A DNA stretch of 64,000 bases. Source: Lewinella sp038528965. Its GTDB lineage: Bacteria > Bacteroidota > Bacteroidia > Chitinophagales > Saprospiraceae. The translations under genes were made by a program, and so were the position numbers. Positions 51,472-59,595 of this stretch are shown here, piece by piece; within the stretch, counting starts at the first letter, position 1, and each line of letters starts with the position of its first letter. Where the stretch lies: positions 100,378-164,377 of the forward strand of contig JBCBEC010000011.1 of assembly GCA_038528965.1 (NCBI GenBank). Direction: 5' to 3'. The notes under the pieces are model-generated. The model was not told the DNA's origin and searched no databases. It worked only from the letters and a program-made list of their open reading frames with translations.

Positions 51472-52314
51472 CTATTCTTTATTCGTCTTTCGAATTCGAA
51501 TCTTTACAGTTGCATTGGCGATCTCTGGTGTTACTAGTACTAAAGGAGTTTCATTTTGGATGCTTGCTCCACTCATCACCAGGTCTATTTGTTTTGGCGT
51601 TGCCGCAAATACTTTACTTCCTACAGGTAATTCGTATTTGCGTTTGCCAAACGGCAGAAAAAAGGGCATACGTGTTTGGTTACCGAACTCATCCGGACGA
51701 TAAATGATGAGTACGATCTTTTTAGGGAGCAGGCTGTTGTTTTTTAGCTTAAAGCTGACCGTTTCCGCAGTAGCGAAGTTATTAGCACTGTTTTGTCCAA
51801 CAAGAGGTACCGTGCTGAGTCCAATACTCAATAAGAAGACCGTTAATGTAGCAGCAGGTGTGGATATCTTACTACTTCTTATCCATTGATCTACACTGTA
51901 CTTACCTCCACCCATAAGAAGAATACTCAGGCATAGGATCAGAAAAGTAAATGACATCAAACCTTTGTTACTAATGTCACCTCCGTTTTGCCAGAAGGTG
52001 GCTACTACCATGACCAAGAGGTTTAGAAAAGCTGCTGGTCTGGTCCATAGGCCAATGACGAGTAGTATTCCACCAAAGAACTCACTAAGCACGGCGACCC
52101 AAGCAAAGAAAACCGGGAATGGAAAGCCCATTTCTGCTACATCCGAGATGAACCAGGCCTGGGGCCCCCAAACACCGTCTCGGGGCATGAATTTTTCAAA
52201 TATCGTGCACAACGCCAGACCCGTGAACACTCGAAGGAGGAGAATGACCAAGTGTACGCGGCGATCAGTTGTTTCGATAGAACCAAATAGTAAAGTGCGA
52301 ATTGCATAACTCAT
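51472..52314 (-). CDS. DoxX-like membrane protein
   Basis: 280 residues. Residues ~20-165 hold four hydrophobic segments in the DoxX arrangement ('LVILLLRVFTGLALCTIFEKF', 'FPVFFAWVAVLSEFFGGILLVIGLWTRPAAFLNLLVMVVATFW', 'LMSFTFLILCLSILLMGGGKYSVDQWI'). A fifth segment (~155-172) is followed by a ~110-residue soluble part that is unusual for DoxX proteins and of unknown fold ('VSFKLKNNSLLPKKIVLIIYRPDEFGN'). Its gene end abuts aroA; the AraC-type regulator lies upstream on the same strand. Confidence 0.82.
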   Translation of the reverse strand: MSYAIRTLLFGSIETTDRRVHLVILLLRVFTGLALCTIFEKFMPRDGVWGPQAWFISDVAEMGFPFPVFFAWVAVLSEFFGGILLVIGLWTRPAAFLNLLVMVVATFWQNGGDISNKGLMSFTFLILCLSILLMGGGKYSVDQWIRSSKISTPAATLTVFLLSIGLSTVPLVGQNSANNFATAETVSFKLKNNSLLPKKIVLIIYRPDEFGNQTRMPFFLPFGKRKYELPVGSKVFAATPKQIDLVMSGASIQNETPLVLVTPEIANATVKIRIRKTNKE

Positions 52315-52419
52315 GACATCAGTTTAAGTGATGACCACAAGTTGGGGGGATAAACGCCTGCTTTCGTCTCAGATCATGATTTGAGACACAGGATGGTGGT
52401 CTCAAATTAATTTCCTGAT

Positions 52420-53535
52420 TTAAGTCGCTAGTTTAGCAATGTATTGACTTGGGGTAAGCTGAGTCAATTGCTTGAATGCCCGATTAAAGGTCGCTTTGGA
52501 ATCAAACCCGCATTCGAAGGCAATGGCCGTGAGGGTGAGGTTGAGGTGATCACCTGCCTGTACTCGGCCTTTAAAGGCACCGACCCGATGAGCGTTGACG
52601 TAATTATTGAAGTTCTGCCTAAAAACACCATTGATCACTTGAGAGGTTGTCTTGGGAGACTCACCGATGAAGTGAGCAAGCAATTCCAAATTCAGCGCTG
52701 GATTGAGATAGACTTGTTCTTGTTGCATGAGTAGCTCCAACTTACGAGCTATTTCCTGGCGGCCGTGATTCTCATCGTTGCGGTAGCTGGGCCGCGTTTG
52801 GTGAATCAGGGCCGGAGTGTATAATTTGAAACCGTTCAGCGCAATCCACAACAGCATACTGGTAAGAATGGTACTGTGGATGATGATTGCGATAGCAAAA
52901 TCCCAATTGCCCCGCGAAGCCATTACCTCTGCTAGGATATAGAGAACTTCGGCGCCCGTCAGTAATAAGATACCGTTGACAAACTGTCGTAACCAGCGCT
53001 TAATATCTGCCGACCAGAAAGAATGCCCGCTCTGCTGCCTAATTAAATACCTGGCTAGTAATGCGTAAGTGATGAGCAATAGTGGAAATAATATCGACTC
53101 TGCCGTCAGGTAAAACCGAAAAGCAGGTGTATGCCAGATGGACGATTTGAAAGCTGTAGAGCGAAAACCAATGGTCAGATAGAGTAAGAATTGACCAAGC
53201 GGCAGGACCAAGTGTAGTAAGTCGCCTCCCCGCAAATTAAGCTTTCCAAGCTTGGATTTGACAAACAGATATAAGAGCGGGCCAACTGAAAAAGAGAAGT
53301 AAATGGGCAAGAAATAGAGAAAGGAAAATTGACTCGTTAGTCCGCTAGTGTTGAGCAGTTCGTTGAGCAGAGTGAGGCTAGATAGGATGAGCAGCAAGCC
53401 AAGTATAAGCCTTGATTGTCGCCCGGGTATGATTTTACTTACTATTAGCAAGATACCAATCAACAAAGGAAGGAGTACTCCCAGACTGTCAATGGCGATA
53501 ATGATGAGACTAGATATGGGGAGGTTGACTTGCAT
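52420..53535 (-). CDS. Membrane-embedded AraC-family transcriptional regulator
   Basis: 371 residues from ATG 53535 ('MQVNLPISSLIIIAIDSLG'), preferred because the upstream extension to 53598 is not hydrophobic or conserved-looking. Six or seven membrane segments fill ~8-240, then a double helix-turn-helix of AraC type ends the protein: 'YLNPALNLELLAHFIGESPKTTSQVINGVF' and 'LTLTAIAFECGFDSKATFNRAFKQLTQLTPSQY'. Such membrane AraC proteins are common in Bacteroidota and sense extracellular or membrane cues. The DoxX gene 106 nt downstream on the same strand is a natural target. Confidence 0.88.
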   Translation of the reverse strand: MQVNLPISSLIIIAIDSLGVLLPLLIGILLIVSKIIPGRQSRLILGLLLILSSLTLLNELLNTSGLTSQFSFLYFLPIYFSFSVGPLLYLFVKSKLGKLNLRGGDLLHLVLPLGQFLLYLTIGFRSTAFKSSIWHTPAFRFYLTAESILFPLLLITYALLARYLIRQQSGHSFWSADIKRWLRQFVNGILLLTGAEVLYILAEVMASRGNWDFAIAIIIHSTILTSMLLWIALNGFKLYTPALIHQTRPSYRNDENHGRQEIARKLELLMQQEQVYLNPALNLELLAHFIGESPKTTSQVINGVFRQNFNNYVNAHRVGAFKGRVQAGDHLNLTLTAIAFECGFDSKATFNRAFKQLTQLTPSQYIAKLAT

Positions 53536-53607
53536 ACGGCAGTCAAAATACAATTGGCATTCCAGGTGAGGAAATTTTTTGACTAGGGGAGGGTACAAAA
53601 TGAGAAA

Positions 53608-53636
53608 GACCTCACTGGAGTTGTTCCAGCAAGGTC
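53608..53636 (-). terminator. Hairpin after the OmpA-family gene
   Basis: Two stacked stems, GACCT (53608-53612) / AGGTC (53632-53636) and CTGGA (53615-53619) / TCCAG (53625-53629). It lies 33 nt past the stop of the gene at 53669 (minus strand). Confidence 0.55.
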
Positions 53637-53668
53637 CTTCCCTTCTTCATGTGCTATGGTCCATAGCG

Positions 53669-54844
53669 TTACATATCAAGTATCTTAATTTCCACGCGCT
53701 GGTTTCGTTTTCGTCCAGCGGCAGTTTTGTTGGTGTCTCTTGGGTCTTCCCTGCCGTAGCCTTTGTAACGGATTTGATTACGACTAATACCTTTGCGAAG
53801 TAAGTAGTCCGCTACGGCCTTAGCTCTGGCAGTAGAAAGTGTAACCGCATAATTAGCTTCGGCCCACCCGTTGGTGTGGCCACCAATCTCTATGGTTACA
53901 TCCTGGTTACTCGCGAGAAATTCACGTAATTCTTCGAGGGCTGGTAGGGATGCCGGTAGCAGTCTGGAACTGTCTGCTTCAAACTGAATATCTTCAAGGG
54001 CAATGGTTGCTCCCCGTTCCATTTCTTCCCGATTAACACCGGCAATCGAGGTCTGAACTTGCGGCTGGTTGGGCTGTGGAGTAGAAGGGCTAGTACTTGG
54101 TGGATCAGGGGTCACTGGTGTAGGAGAACGTGGCGTCACATCTGCAGAGGCCAGTGGCTGATCCGTTGGTTCTGGCTCTTGCGGCCCATCAGGAACAGGC
54201 TTATCGCAAGGGATCATCTTGATGTTGGAGGCATCATCCAGCAGCAAGTTTCCATTAGTGGGAAACAAAGAAGGCGTCTTATAAAAAGCCTCTAAGATGA
54301 AGTGAGTGTAATTACCGCTAGGCTCGAATTTAAACTTAAACTCCCGCCAGTCGGTATTCACTACCAATGGTGATTCGTCTAGCATTTCGCGCTTGTCGCA
54401 CATACCAAACCCTGCCCAAATGCGGAGCTTCACAGGTTCTATGTAATTGGCCGGCAAATTCTTTTCGCGGCTTACGCTATAATAGGATAGTGATCGAGCT
54501 AGCTTCATGCTGAACTCGTAGCACTGCCCTTCTTGTAGCGGCTGATTCAATAACTGCCCTACGGATTCCCAGGTATCATTATCACGTGTAACCATACCGA
54601 GGTAGGTGTTACCCTGGTAGGCTTGTTTTGTGACTTGGAAAGTAAGGTCGGGTTGTACATCTGGAGGAGACTCCGTCACCCAGCCACAGTCTGTCCAGTA
54701 CCGTGGTTCACGGCTATGGCGTGGAATATCTTCAAACGAGGCATTGTCGAGTGGTATGATCGTCTCTTGTGCCGCGCTCTGTTCGGGAGTGATGCCAAAT
54801 AGGATGACAAGGCTGAAAGCGGCAAGTTGCCAAACTAATCTCAT
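53669..54844 (-). CDS. OmpA-family protein with N-terminal carbohydrate-binding-like domain
   Basis: 391 residues from ATG 54844 ('MRLVWQLAAFSLVILFG'), which starts a good signal peptide; the frame is open to 54898. Residues ~28-215 form a jelly-roll-like domain ('NASFEDIPRHSREPRYWTDCGW', 'CYEFSMKLARS', 'DWREFKFKFEPSGNYTHFILEAFY'). A Pro/Thr-rich linker (~220-270) leads to an OmpA domain: 'IALEDIQFEADSSRLLPASLPALEEL', 'IEIGGHTNGWAEANYAVTLSTARAKAVADYLLRKGI' and 'GYGREDPRDTNKTAAGRKRNQRVEI', which bind peptidoglycan. A wall-attached envelope protein, related in layout to the protein encoded at 57.6 kb. Confidence 0.9.
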   Translation of the reverse strand: MRLVWQLAAFSLVILFGITPEQSAAQETIIPLDNASFEDIPRHSREPRYWTDCGWVTESPPDVQPDLTFQVTKQAYQGNTYLGMVTRDNDTWESVGQLLNQPLQEGQCYEFSMKLARSLSYYSVSREKNLPANYIEPVKLRIWAGFGMCDKREMLDESPLVVNTDWREFKFKFEPSGNYTHFILEAFYKTPSLFPTNGNLLLDDASNIKMIPCDKPVPDGPQEPEPTDQPLASADVTPRSPTPVTPDPPSTSPSTPQPNQPQVQTSIAGVNREEMERGATIALEDIQFEADSSRLLPASLPALEELREFLASNQDVTIEIGGHTNGWAEANYAVTLSTARAKAVADYLLRKGISRNQIRYKGYGREDPRDTNKTAAGRKRNQRVEIKILDM

Positions 54845-55090
54845 TAGCGCTGTCCTTTTATTTACAATCAAGGGAATAAGGTCTGTCCTTGTTAACAAAA
54901 GTAGGATATAATCAGTCTATTAACGTTTAATACCCGTTGATTTGTTATAAGGAGGTGGAGAAAATGCAGGCAATTCAGGGGCAGGTGCTATGAAATTGGG
55001 TAGGAATGGGGGAGGGGGAGTCAAATAAGAGGCCCTGTGGCCAAAGGGGAAGTACCCCGAAAAATGGGAGTGAAGAGCTGATTGAAGGGA

Positions 55091-55123
55091 AGTTCTCGGA
55101 GAACTCAATGCTCTCCGAGAACT
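55091..55123 (-). terminator. Strong hairpin after the acyl-CoA dehydrogenase gene
   Basis: Perfect 12-bp stem AGTTCTCGGAGA (55091-55102) / TCTCCGAGAACT (55112-55123) with a 9-nt loop, 9 nt beyond the minus-strand stop at 55132. Confidence 0.8.
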
Positions 55124-55131
55124 AGACAATA

Positions 55132-56358
55132 CTATTTAAAGGCATTGAGGCCAGTAGCGGCCATACCTGTAATAAGCAGGTGGATATCGTGCGTACCCTC
55201 GTAGGTCAGCACCGTTTCCAAATTCATCATATGTCGCATGACCGGATATTCATTCGTGATACCCATACCGCCGTGGATCTGGCGAGCTTCACGTGCCACA
55301 TCCAGGGCCATTGCTACATTGTTGCGCTTAGCCATACTGATTTGTGCTGGCGTAGCTTTTCCTTTATTGGCCAGTGTTCCCAGGCGCCAAGAAAGCAATT
55401 GTGCCTTGGTAATCTCGGTCAGCATTTCCGCAATTTTCTTTTGCGTCAACTGGAAGCCCGCAATAGGCTTGCCAAACTGCTCGCGCTCCATGCTGTAGCG
55501 CAGTGCGGAATCATAACAATCCAATGCTGCTCCTACTGCACCCCAGGCGATACCGTAGCGGGCCTTGCTCAAGCAAGACAATGGCCCCTTCAGGCCCTGT
55601 ACGTTAGGTAAGACGTTCGCTTTCGGTACACGAACATCTTCGAATACCAATTCACCCGTGATACTTGCACGTAGCGACCACTTCCCGTGAATTTCCGGTG
55701 CACTGAAACCAGGCATATCTTTTTCAACGATCACCCCGCGGATGATGCCTTCTTCATCCTTGGCCCACACCACTGCTACATCCGCTAGTGGAGAGTTAGT
55801 GATCCACATTTTAGAACCATTAAGAATGTAGGCATCGCCATCATCCTTGATGTTAGTTACCATTCCACCCGGGTTCGAGCCGTGGTCAGGCTCCGTCAGT
55901 CCAAAACAACCAATGAACTCGCCGCTGCCCAGCTTAGGTAGGTATTTACGCTTCTGCTCTTCGGAACCGAAACGGTAGATCGGATACATGACCAGTGAGC
56001 CCTGTACCGACGCCATAGAGCGGATGCCCGAGTCACCACGTTCTAGCTCCTGCATAATTACTCCGTAGGCAATTTCATCCATGCCGCCACCGCCGTACTC
56101 TACGGGTAGGCTAGGGCCAAAGGCACCAATTTCGGCCAGGCCTTTAAACAAGTGCGTAGGGCACTCTGCTTTTTCGGCATATTCTTCAATAATTGGGGAT
56201 ACCTCTTGCTTCACCCAGTCGCGCACAGCAGCGCGCGCCATGCGGTGGTCGTCATCTAGCAAGTCTTCAACTAGATAGTGGTCGTGGAACTGAAAACGGT
56301 CTTCTCGCGCTTTCTTCTGGATACTTGGTGTTGCAGTTCCGTTGCTACTTATTGCCAT
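55132..56358 (-). CDS. Acyl-CoA dehydrogenase, glutaryl-CoA dehydrogenase-like
   Basis: 408 residues. FAD/acyl-CoA blocks: 'GCFGLTEPDHGSNPGGMVT' (~152-170), 'WITNSPLADVAVVWAKD', 'YGIAWGAVGAALDCYDSALRYSMEREQFGKPIAGFQLTQ', and 'IHGGMGITNEYPVMRHMMNLETVLTYEGTHDIH', where the Glu before G-T-H-D is the catalytic base. The length, 'EPDHGSNP' and the C-terminal 'TYEGTHDIHLLITG' are the glutaryl-CoA dehydrogenase pattern, so it probably converts glutaryl-CoA to crotonyl-CoA in lysine/tryptophan breakdown. Other short-chain substrates cannot be excluded. Confidence 0.9.
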   Translation of the reverse strand: MAISSNGTATPSIQKKAREDRFQFHDHYLVEDLLDDDHRMARAAVRDWVKQEVSPIIEEYAEKAECPTHLFKGLAEIGAFGPSLPVEYGGGGMDEIAYGVIMQELERGDSGIRSMASVQGSLVMYPIYRFGSEEQKRKYLPKLGSGEFIGCFGLTEPDHGSNPGGMVTNIKDDGDAYILNGSKMWITNSPLADVAVVWAKDEEGIIRGVIVEKDMPGFSAPEIHGKWSLRASITGELVFEDVRVPKANVLPNVQGLKGPLSCLSKARYGIAWGAVGAALDCYDSALRYSMEREQFGKPIAGFQLTQKKIAEMLTEITKAQLLSWRLGTLANKGKATPAQISMAKRNNVAMALDVAREARQIHGGMGITNEYPVMRHMMNLETVLTYEGTHDIHLLITGMAATGLNAFK

Positions 56359-56488
56359 AGCACTAAAGCTTTTTGTTGGTTAGGGAGCTGTTCAGAAATC
56401 GGTCCTATGCTCCGACATTTTGCATCTAGGCAAAGGTACACTTTTCGGTTTGTTTAGCGGTAGATGGAATGAAAGTGTGACGGGGATA

Positions 56489-56680
56489 TTACGGTAGTAG
56501 GATCCGGGGGGTAATGGTTGAGGAGAGTACTTGATAGACCACCCGTTGGGTGGGTCCCACCCTTATGGTCCGGTTCGCCAGTTCATCCCCAATCCAACAC
56601 GAATCAGGGACACGCCAGCTCCGTTCTGTACCTGACAATAGTCCGTACAGCTCAAAGCCGTTTATAAACATCTGACTCAA
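56489..56680 (-). pseudogene. Possible remnant of a T9SS sorting domain
   Basis: A 63-codon frame whose product contains 'NGFELYGLLSGTE' and 'VGPTQRVVYQVLSS', ending 'ITPRILLP'. This recalls the final strands of a type A sorting domain but lacks its 'YPNP' and 'GxYxL' signatures. It has no signal peptide or cargo. Either a decayed 3' end of a secreted-protein gene or chance. Confidence 0.25.
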
Positions 56681-56702
56681 TAGCCAGATCCAGCATGCGT
56701 CG

Positions 56703-56948
56703 TCCAGGCGTTTTCTTGGCCTGGCGAAATGGCAAAATGGACAATCAGCTGTTTGTCTTTGCCGCCACGAAATTTTGAATAGACTAAATCCAAAATCGAT
56801 AATACCATCTGCCTTGCTAACTACCCTAAAGCAATGCTATATGGTATCTGCTTCCTACGGTAAAGATGGATCAACATTGATTGCTCAAGTACATGGTAAA
56901 GAGCGGCATCCATCGGCAGCAAGCATTGTCATTGATAAATCCGCATAG
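56703..56948 (+). pseudogene. Possible remnant of an IS5-family transposase
   Basis: A stop-free frame ending with TAG at 56946-56948. Its end, 'GKERHPSAASIVIDKSA', resembles the 'GR..PSAAIIDSQSVKT' segment around the first catalytic Asp of IS5-family DDE transposases. An upstream 'RRFLGLAKWQNGQS' could be the preceding 'F..W..DG' part. There is no start codon, nor the second Asp and Glu, and I found no terminal inverted repeats. Confidence 0.35.
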
Positions 56949-57155
56949 TCCTAAGGCTTGTCTCAGGTCCGTGTTTAGGAGCACGTCCTTTTGCGGATAG
57001 GCTAAGATAAGAACTGGTAAATTAAAAACAAATAAGTTTTAGTTTTATTTTTAAATAAATTTTTGTGGCTATTGTGTAGGAAAGAACCCCTGCACTTTTA
57101 CACCACTATCCTCTGGATATTGGCTACATTAGCTACCACATTAATTCATCCATCC

Positions 57156-57572
57156 ATGGCAGTCATTGGCTTAGAAGGTATGCGGTTTCACGGACCGCAC
57201 GGGTTTTACCCGGAAGAAGAAGTACTCGGCAACGAATTTGTTATCGATATATACGTTTCCGCTAATACGCAGCGCGCGGCCATGCGCGATGATTTGGGTG
57301 AGACCGTCAACTACGAGACGGTCTACTTAATGGTCCAGTCTGAAATGAAGAAGTCAGCGCAGCTTATTGAAACGCTGGCCGATCGAATCATTGGGCGGAT
57401 CTCTGATTATTATGAGAATATTAGCGGTATTCGGCTCGTTATCCGTAAGCTTAATCCTCCCTTAGGTGGTGACGTGCAGGCCGCCTACATTGAGGTTAAG
57501 ACGGGAAGCTTTAGCAGTGGCGGCGGCGGAGGATTCAAAGGAGGAGGAGGTTTATTTGCTGGACTTCGGTAG
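57156..57572 (+). CDS. folB: Dihydroneopterin aldolase
   Basis: 138 residues from ATG 57156 ('MAVIGLEGMRFHGPHGFYPEE'). The frame runs back to 57063 but the added residues do not resemble FolB. It converts dihydroneopterin to hydroxymethyl-dihydropterin in folate synthesis. Hallmarks are 'FHGPHGFYPEEEVLGNEFVIDIYV' with the catalytic Glu, 'VNYETVYLMVQSEM', 'IETLADRI', and 'VIRKLNPPLGGDVQAAYIEV' with the catalytic Lys. After the normal end a tail of ~20 residues is almost all Gly, Ser, Phe and Lys, which is unusual. Upstream of the OmpA gene by 36 nt, same strand. Confidence 0.92.
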   Translation: MAVIGLEGMRFHGPHGFYPEEEVLGNEFVIDIYVSANTQRAAMRDDLGETVNYETVYLMVQSEMKKSAQLIETLADRIIGRISDYYENISGIRLVIRKLNPPLGGDVQAAYIEVKTGSFSSGGGGGFKGGGGLFAGLR

Positions 57573-57608
57573 AAAGATTGATCCTGCACGAACCCAAAAA
57601 ATAAACCA

Positions 57609-58646
57609 GTGCGATCATTAACCCTTGCGTTCCTCTTTTTTTATGCTACAGCACAGTCTCAAAATTTAGTCCCCAACCCTGGTTTTGAAGAAGCGGCTAA
57701 CACCATTAATGGCTTTACCGATGACGATGTGGAGTTTACCAATCAGCTTGAGTATTGGACAACACCTAATACAGCATCTCCTGATTTAATCACCCCCGAT
57801 TTCTACGAAAAGTATGTGCAGCCACCGGCACCACGCTCCGGATTCAACGCAGTCGGTATGCAATCGCATGGCTTGTGGGGCGAGTGCATTGGGGTTGCGC
57901 TTGCGGAGCCATTGGTTCCCCATAAAACCTACTATGTCGAATATTGGATTCGCAGGGCCACTTGCACCAACCCTCAGCTCAATGAAGATCGAGCCATGAA
58001 TAAGAATTTCGGACTCCTCTTTTCTATCGGTACCCTCAAGAAGACTACGCACGAACAGATGCCCTATGGAACGCCGCAAATTTCCGGAGATTCTACGGTC
58101 TTACTTAGCGATCAACGGTGGACTAAGATTGCCACTTACTTTACGCCAAAGCGTAAGTATGATCATCTCTATTTGGGGCAATTCCGCTTGCCCCGCGAAG
58201 AGCCACAAGTTATGATTGGTTACTACGTAATTGATGATCTACTTGTGGAGGCTGTTACCAATGCTGAGGCACTCAATGAAGGAGTAGCATTACCGCTTGG
58301 TAGTATTATTCCGCTGAGTAATGTCAATTTTTTAAGTGGAACCACCACGCTTCGCGACACCAATGCACACCAGCAATTAGGCCATCTTGCAGATTACTTG
58401 CAACAGAACCCTGCACTACGAATCCGCATTAATGGACATACGGATTCAGTAGGAGGAAAACGGTCCAATTTGCGACTCTCAAACGAAAGAGCCATGGCCA
58501 TTGCCCAGTATATCATAAAAGCAGGCATTAGGGAACAGAGAATCGAGTGGAAAGGATTTGGAGAGGAGCAGCCTATCGCAAACAATGATACTGCGGCCGG
58601 TCGTTCACAAAACCGGCGAGTTGAATTTGGAGTGATTGCGCAATAG
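57609..58646 (+). CDS. OmpA-family protein with N-terminal carbohydrate-binding-like domain (paralogue)
   Basis: 345 residues from a GTG. A short signal peptide (1-17) is followed by a jelly-roll-like domain (~20-215: 'LVPNPGFEEAANTINGF', 'YYVEYWIRRATC', 'RWTKIATYFTPKRKYDHLYLGQF'). The OmpA domain follows: 'IIPLSNVNFLSGTTTL', 'LRIRINGHTDSVGGKRSNLRLSNERAMAIAQYIIKAGI' and 'GFGEEQPIANNDTAAGRSQNRRVEFGV'. It shares its plan with the protein at 53.7-54.8 kb but lacks the Pro/Thr linker. Likely attaches to peptidoglycan in the outer membrane. Possibly in one transcript with folB. Confidence 0.9.
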   Translation: MRSLTLAFLFFYATAQSQNLVPNPGFEEAANTINGFTDDDVEFTNQLEYWTTPNTASPDLITPDFYEKYVQPPAPRSGFNAVGMQSHGLWGECIGVALAEPLVPHKTYYVEYWIRRATCTNPQLNEDRAMNKNFGLLFSIGTLKKTTHEQMPYGTPQISGDSTVLLSDQRWTKIATYFTPKRKYDHLYLGQFRLPREEPQVMIGYYVIDDLLVEAVTNAEALNEGVALPLGSIIPLSNVNFLSGTTTLRDTNAHQQLGHLADYLQQNPALRIRINGHTDSVGGKRSNLRLSNERAMAIAQYIIKAGIREQRIEWKGFGEEQPIANNDTAAGRSQNRRVEFGVIAQ

Positions 58647-58781
58647 TCGTTTCGCCCCTTCTCGTTCCCCCGATGTCTAATGGGAATCCATATTTTTACA
58701 AAAATTAACTTTCCGCTAACGGACTTAGGCGAGCCTTTGCCGTTCTTTTTGCGTCATAAGCTCACAAAAGCAAAAAAATCT

Positions 58782-59507
58782 ATGTTTAAGCAAATCACGT
58801 TAGTATTCGCATTATGTGCAGTGACTTTCAGCTCTTGCGATACTACTCAAGACCTCTCCGGAATACTTGGCACCGTATTGGGTGAAAGCGCCCTCACCAA
58901 TAGCGAAGTCATCAGTGGCTTGAAGCAAGCCCTGGAAATTGGTATCGGTAAAGGTTCTGATTTACTGTCGCGCCAGGATGGTTACTATAAGAGTGCCTAC
59001 AAAATCTTGCTACCCGAGGAGGCGCGCAAGGTTACGGACCGCCTGCAGAATGTTCCCGGTTTCTCTGCTTTGGAAGAAAATGTACTCGAAAAAATCAACC
59101 GGGGGGCGGAGGATGCCGCCAGCAAAGCCAAACCCATTTTTGTAGATGCCATCAAGTCCATGAGCATCGCCGATGCTATGGGCATCCTCAAGGGGGATAA
59201 AGATGCAGCTACTCGTTACTTGGAGCGCACTACTTTTGATGCCCTCTACAATGAATTCAATCCGGTAATTGTGGCTTCTCTCGATAAATTTAACGCCCGC
59301 CAATACTGGGCCAATGCGGTTAATACTTATAACCGTATTCCGTTGATTGGTGACCCGGTTGATCCGGATCTCGACGACTATGTCACTCGCCGTGCGCTGA
59401 ACGGTCTCTTTGCCCAGGTAGCAAAAGAGGAACTCAACATCCGCAACAATATCGGTGCACGTACCACCGATCTACTACGTAAGGTCTTCGCCGCACAAGA
59501 CAATTAG
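58782..59507 (+). CDS. DUF4197 lipoprotein
   Basis: 241 residues from ATG 58782, which starts a lipoprotein signal ('MFKQITLVFALCAVTFSSC', Cys19); the frame is open from 58680 but the extra part is not signal-like. The body matches the all-helical DUF4197 family: 'GLKQALEIGIGKGSDLLSRQDGYYKSAYKILLPEEARKV', 'AAEDA..KAKPIFVDAIKSMSIADAMGILKGDKDAATRYLERTT', and the ending 'RNNIGARTTDLLRKVF'. The function of the family is unknown. Follows the OmpA gene with 135 nt between. Confidence 0.88.
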   Translation: MFKQITLVFALCAVTFSSCDTTQDLSGILGTVLGESALTNSEVISGLKQALEIGIGKGSDLLSRQDGYYKSAYKILLPEEARKVTDRLQNVPGFSALEENVLEKINRGAEDAASKAKPIFVDAIKSMSIADAMGILKGDKDAATRYLERTTFDALYNEFNPVIVASLDKFNARQYWANAVNTYNRIPLIGDPVDPDLDDYVTRRALNGLFAQVAKEELNIRNNIGARTTDLLRKVFAAQDN

Positions 59508-59508
59508 A

Positions 59509-59592
59509 AAATAGGAAGTCGGAAGTCAGAGATCGGAAGTAGGGGATAGTCAAATCACTCCCACTTCCGATTTCTTACTTCCGATTTTCCCC
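59509..59592. terminator. Imperfect inverted repeat of GGAAGT units between convergent genes
   Basis: The left arm (59509-59546) repeats GGAAGTC/GGAAGTA units; the right arm (59560-59592) carries the complementary CACTTCCGAT and TACTTCCGATTTT. The arms are largely complementary and can fold into a long hairpin between the DUF4197 and Omp28-like genes. Likely a bidirectional terminator built from a simple repeat. Confidence 0.55.
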
Positions 59593-59595
59593 CAG

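Larger units (their letters stand above)
56359..57155. other. Long intergenic region with decayed coding fragments
   Basis: About 800 nt. It holds a possible sorting-domain remnant on the minus strand (56489-56680), a possible IS5-type transposase fragment on the plus strand (56703-56948) and an AT-rich stretch before folB. Otherwise I see no intact gene. Confidence 0.5.

Noticed and set aside
54920..55129. 69-codon minus-strand frame with a Pro-rich product
   Set aside because: It starts inside the perfect terminator hairpin of the acyl-CoA dehydrogenase gene and shows no family pattern.
57063..57155. N-terminal extension of FolB that looks like a membrane segment
   Set aside because: FolB is cytosolic and homologues begin at the internal ATG 57156; the upstream sequence is AT-rich promoter-type DNA.
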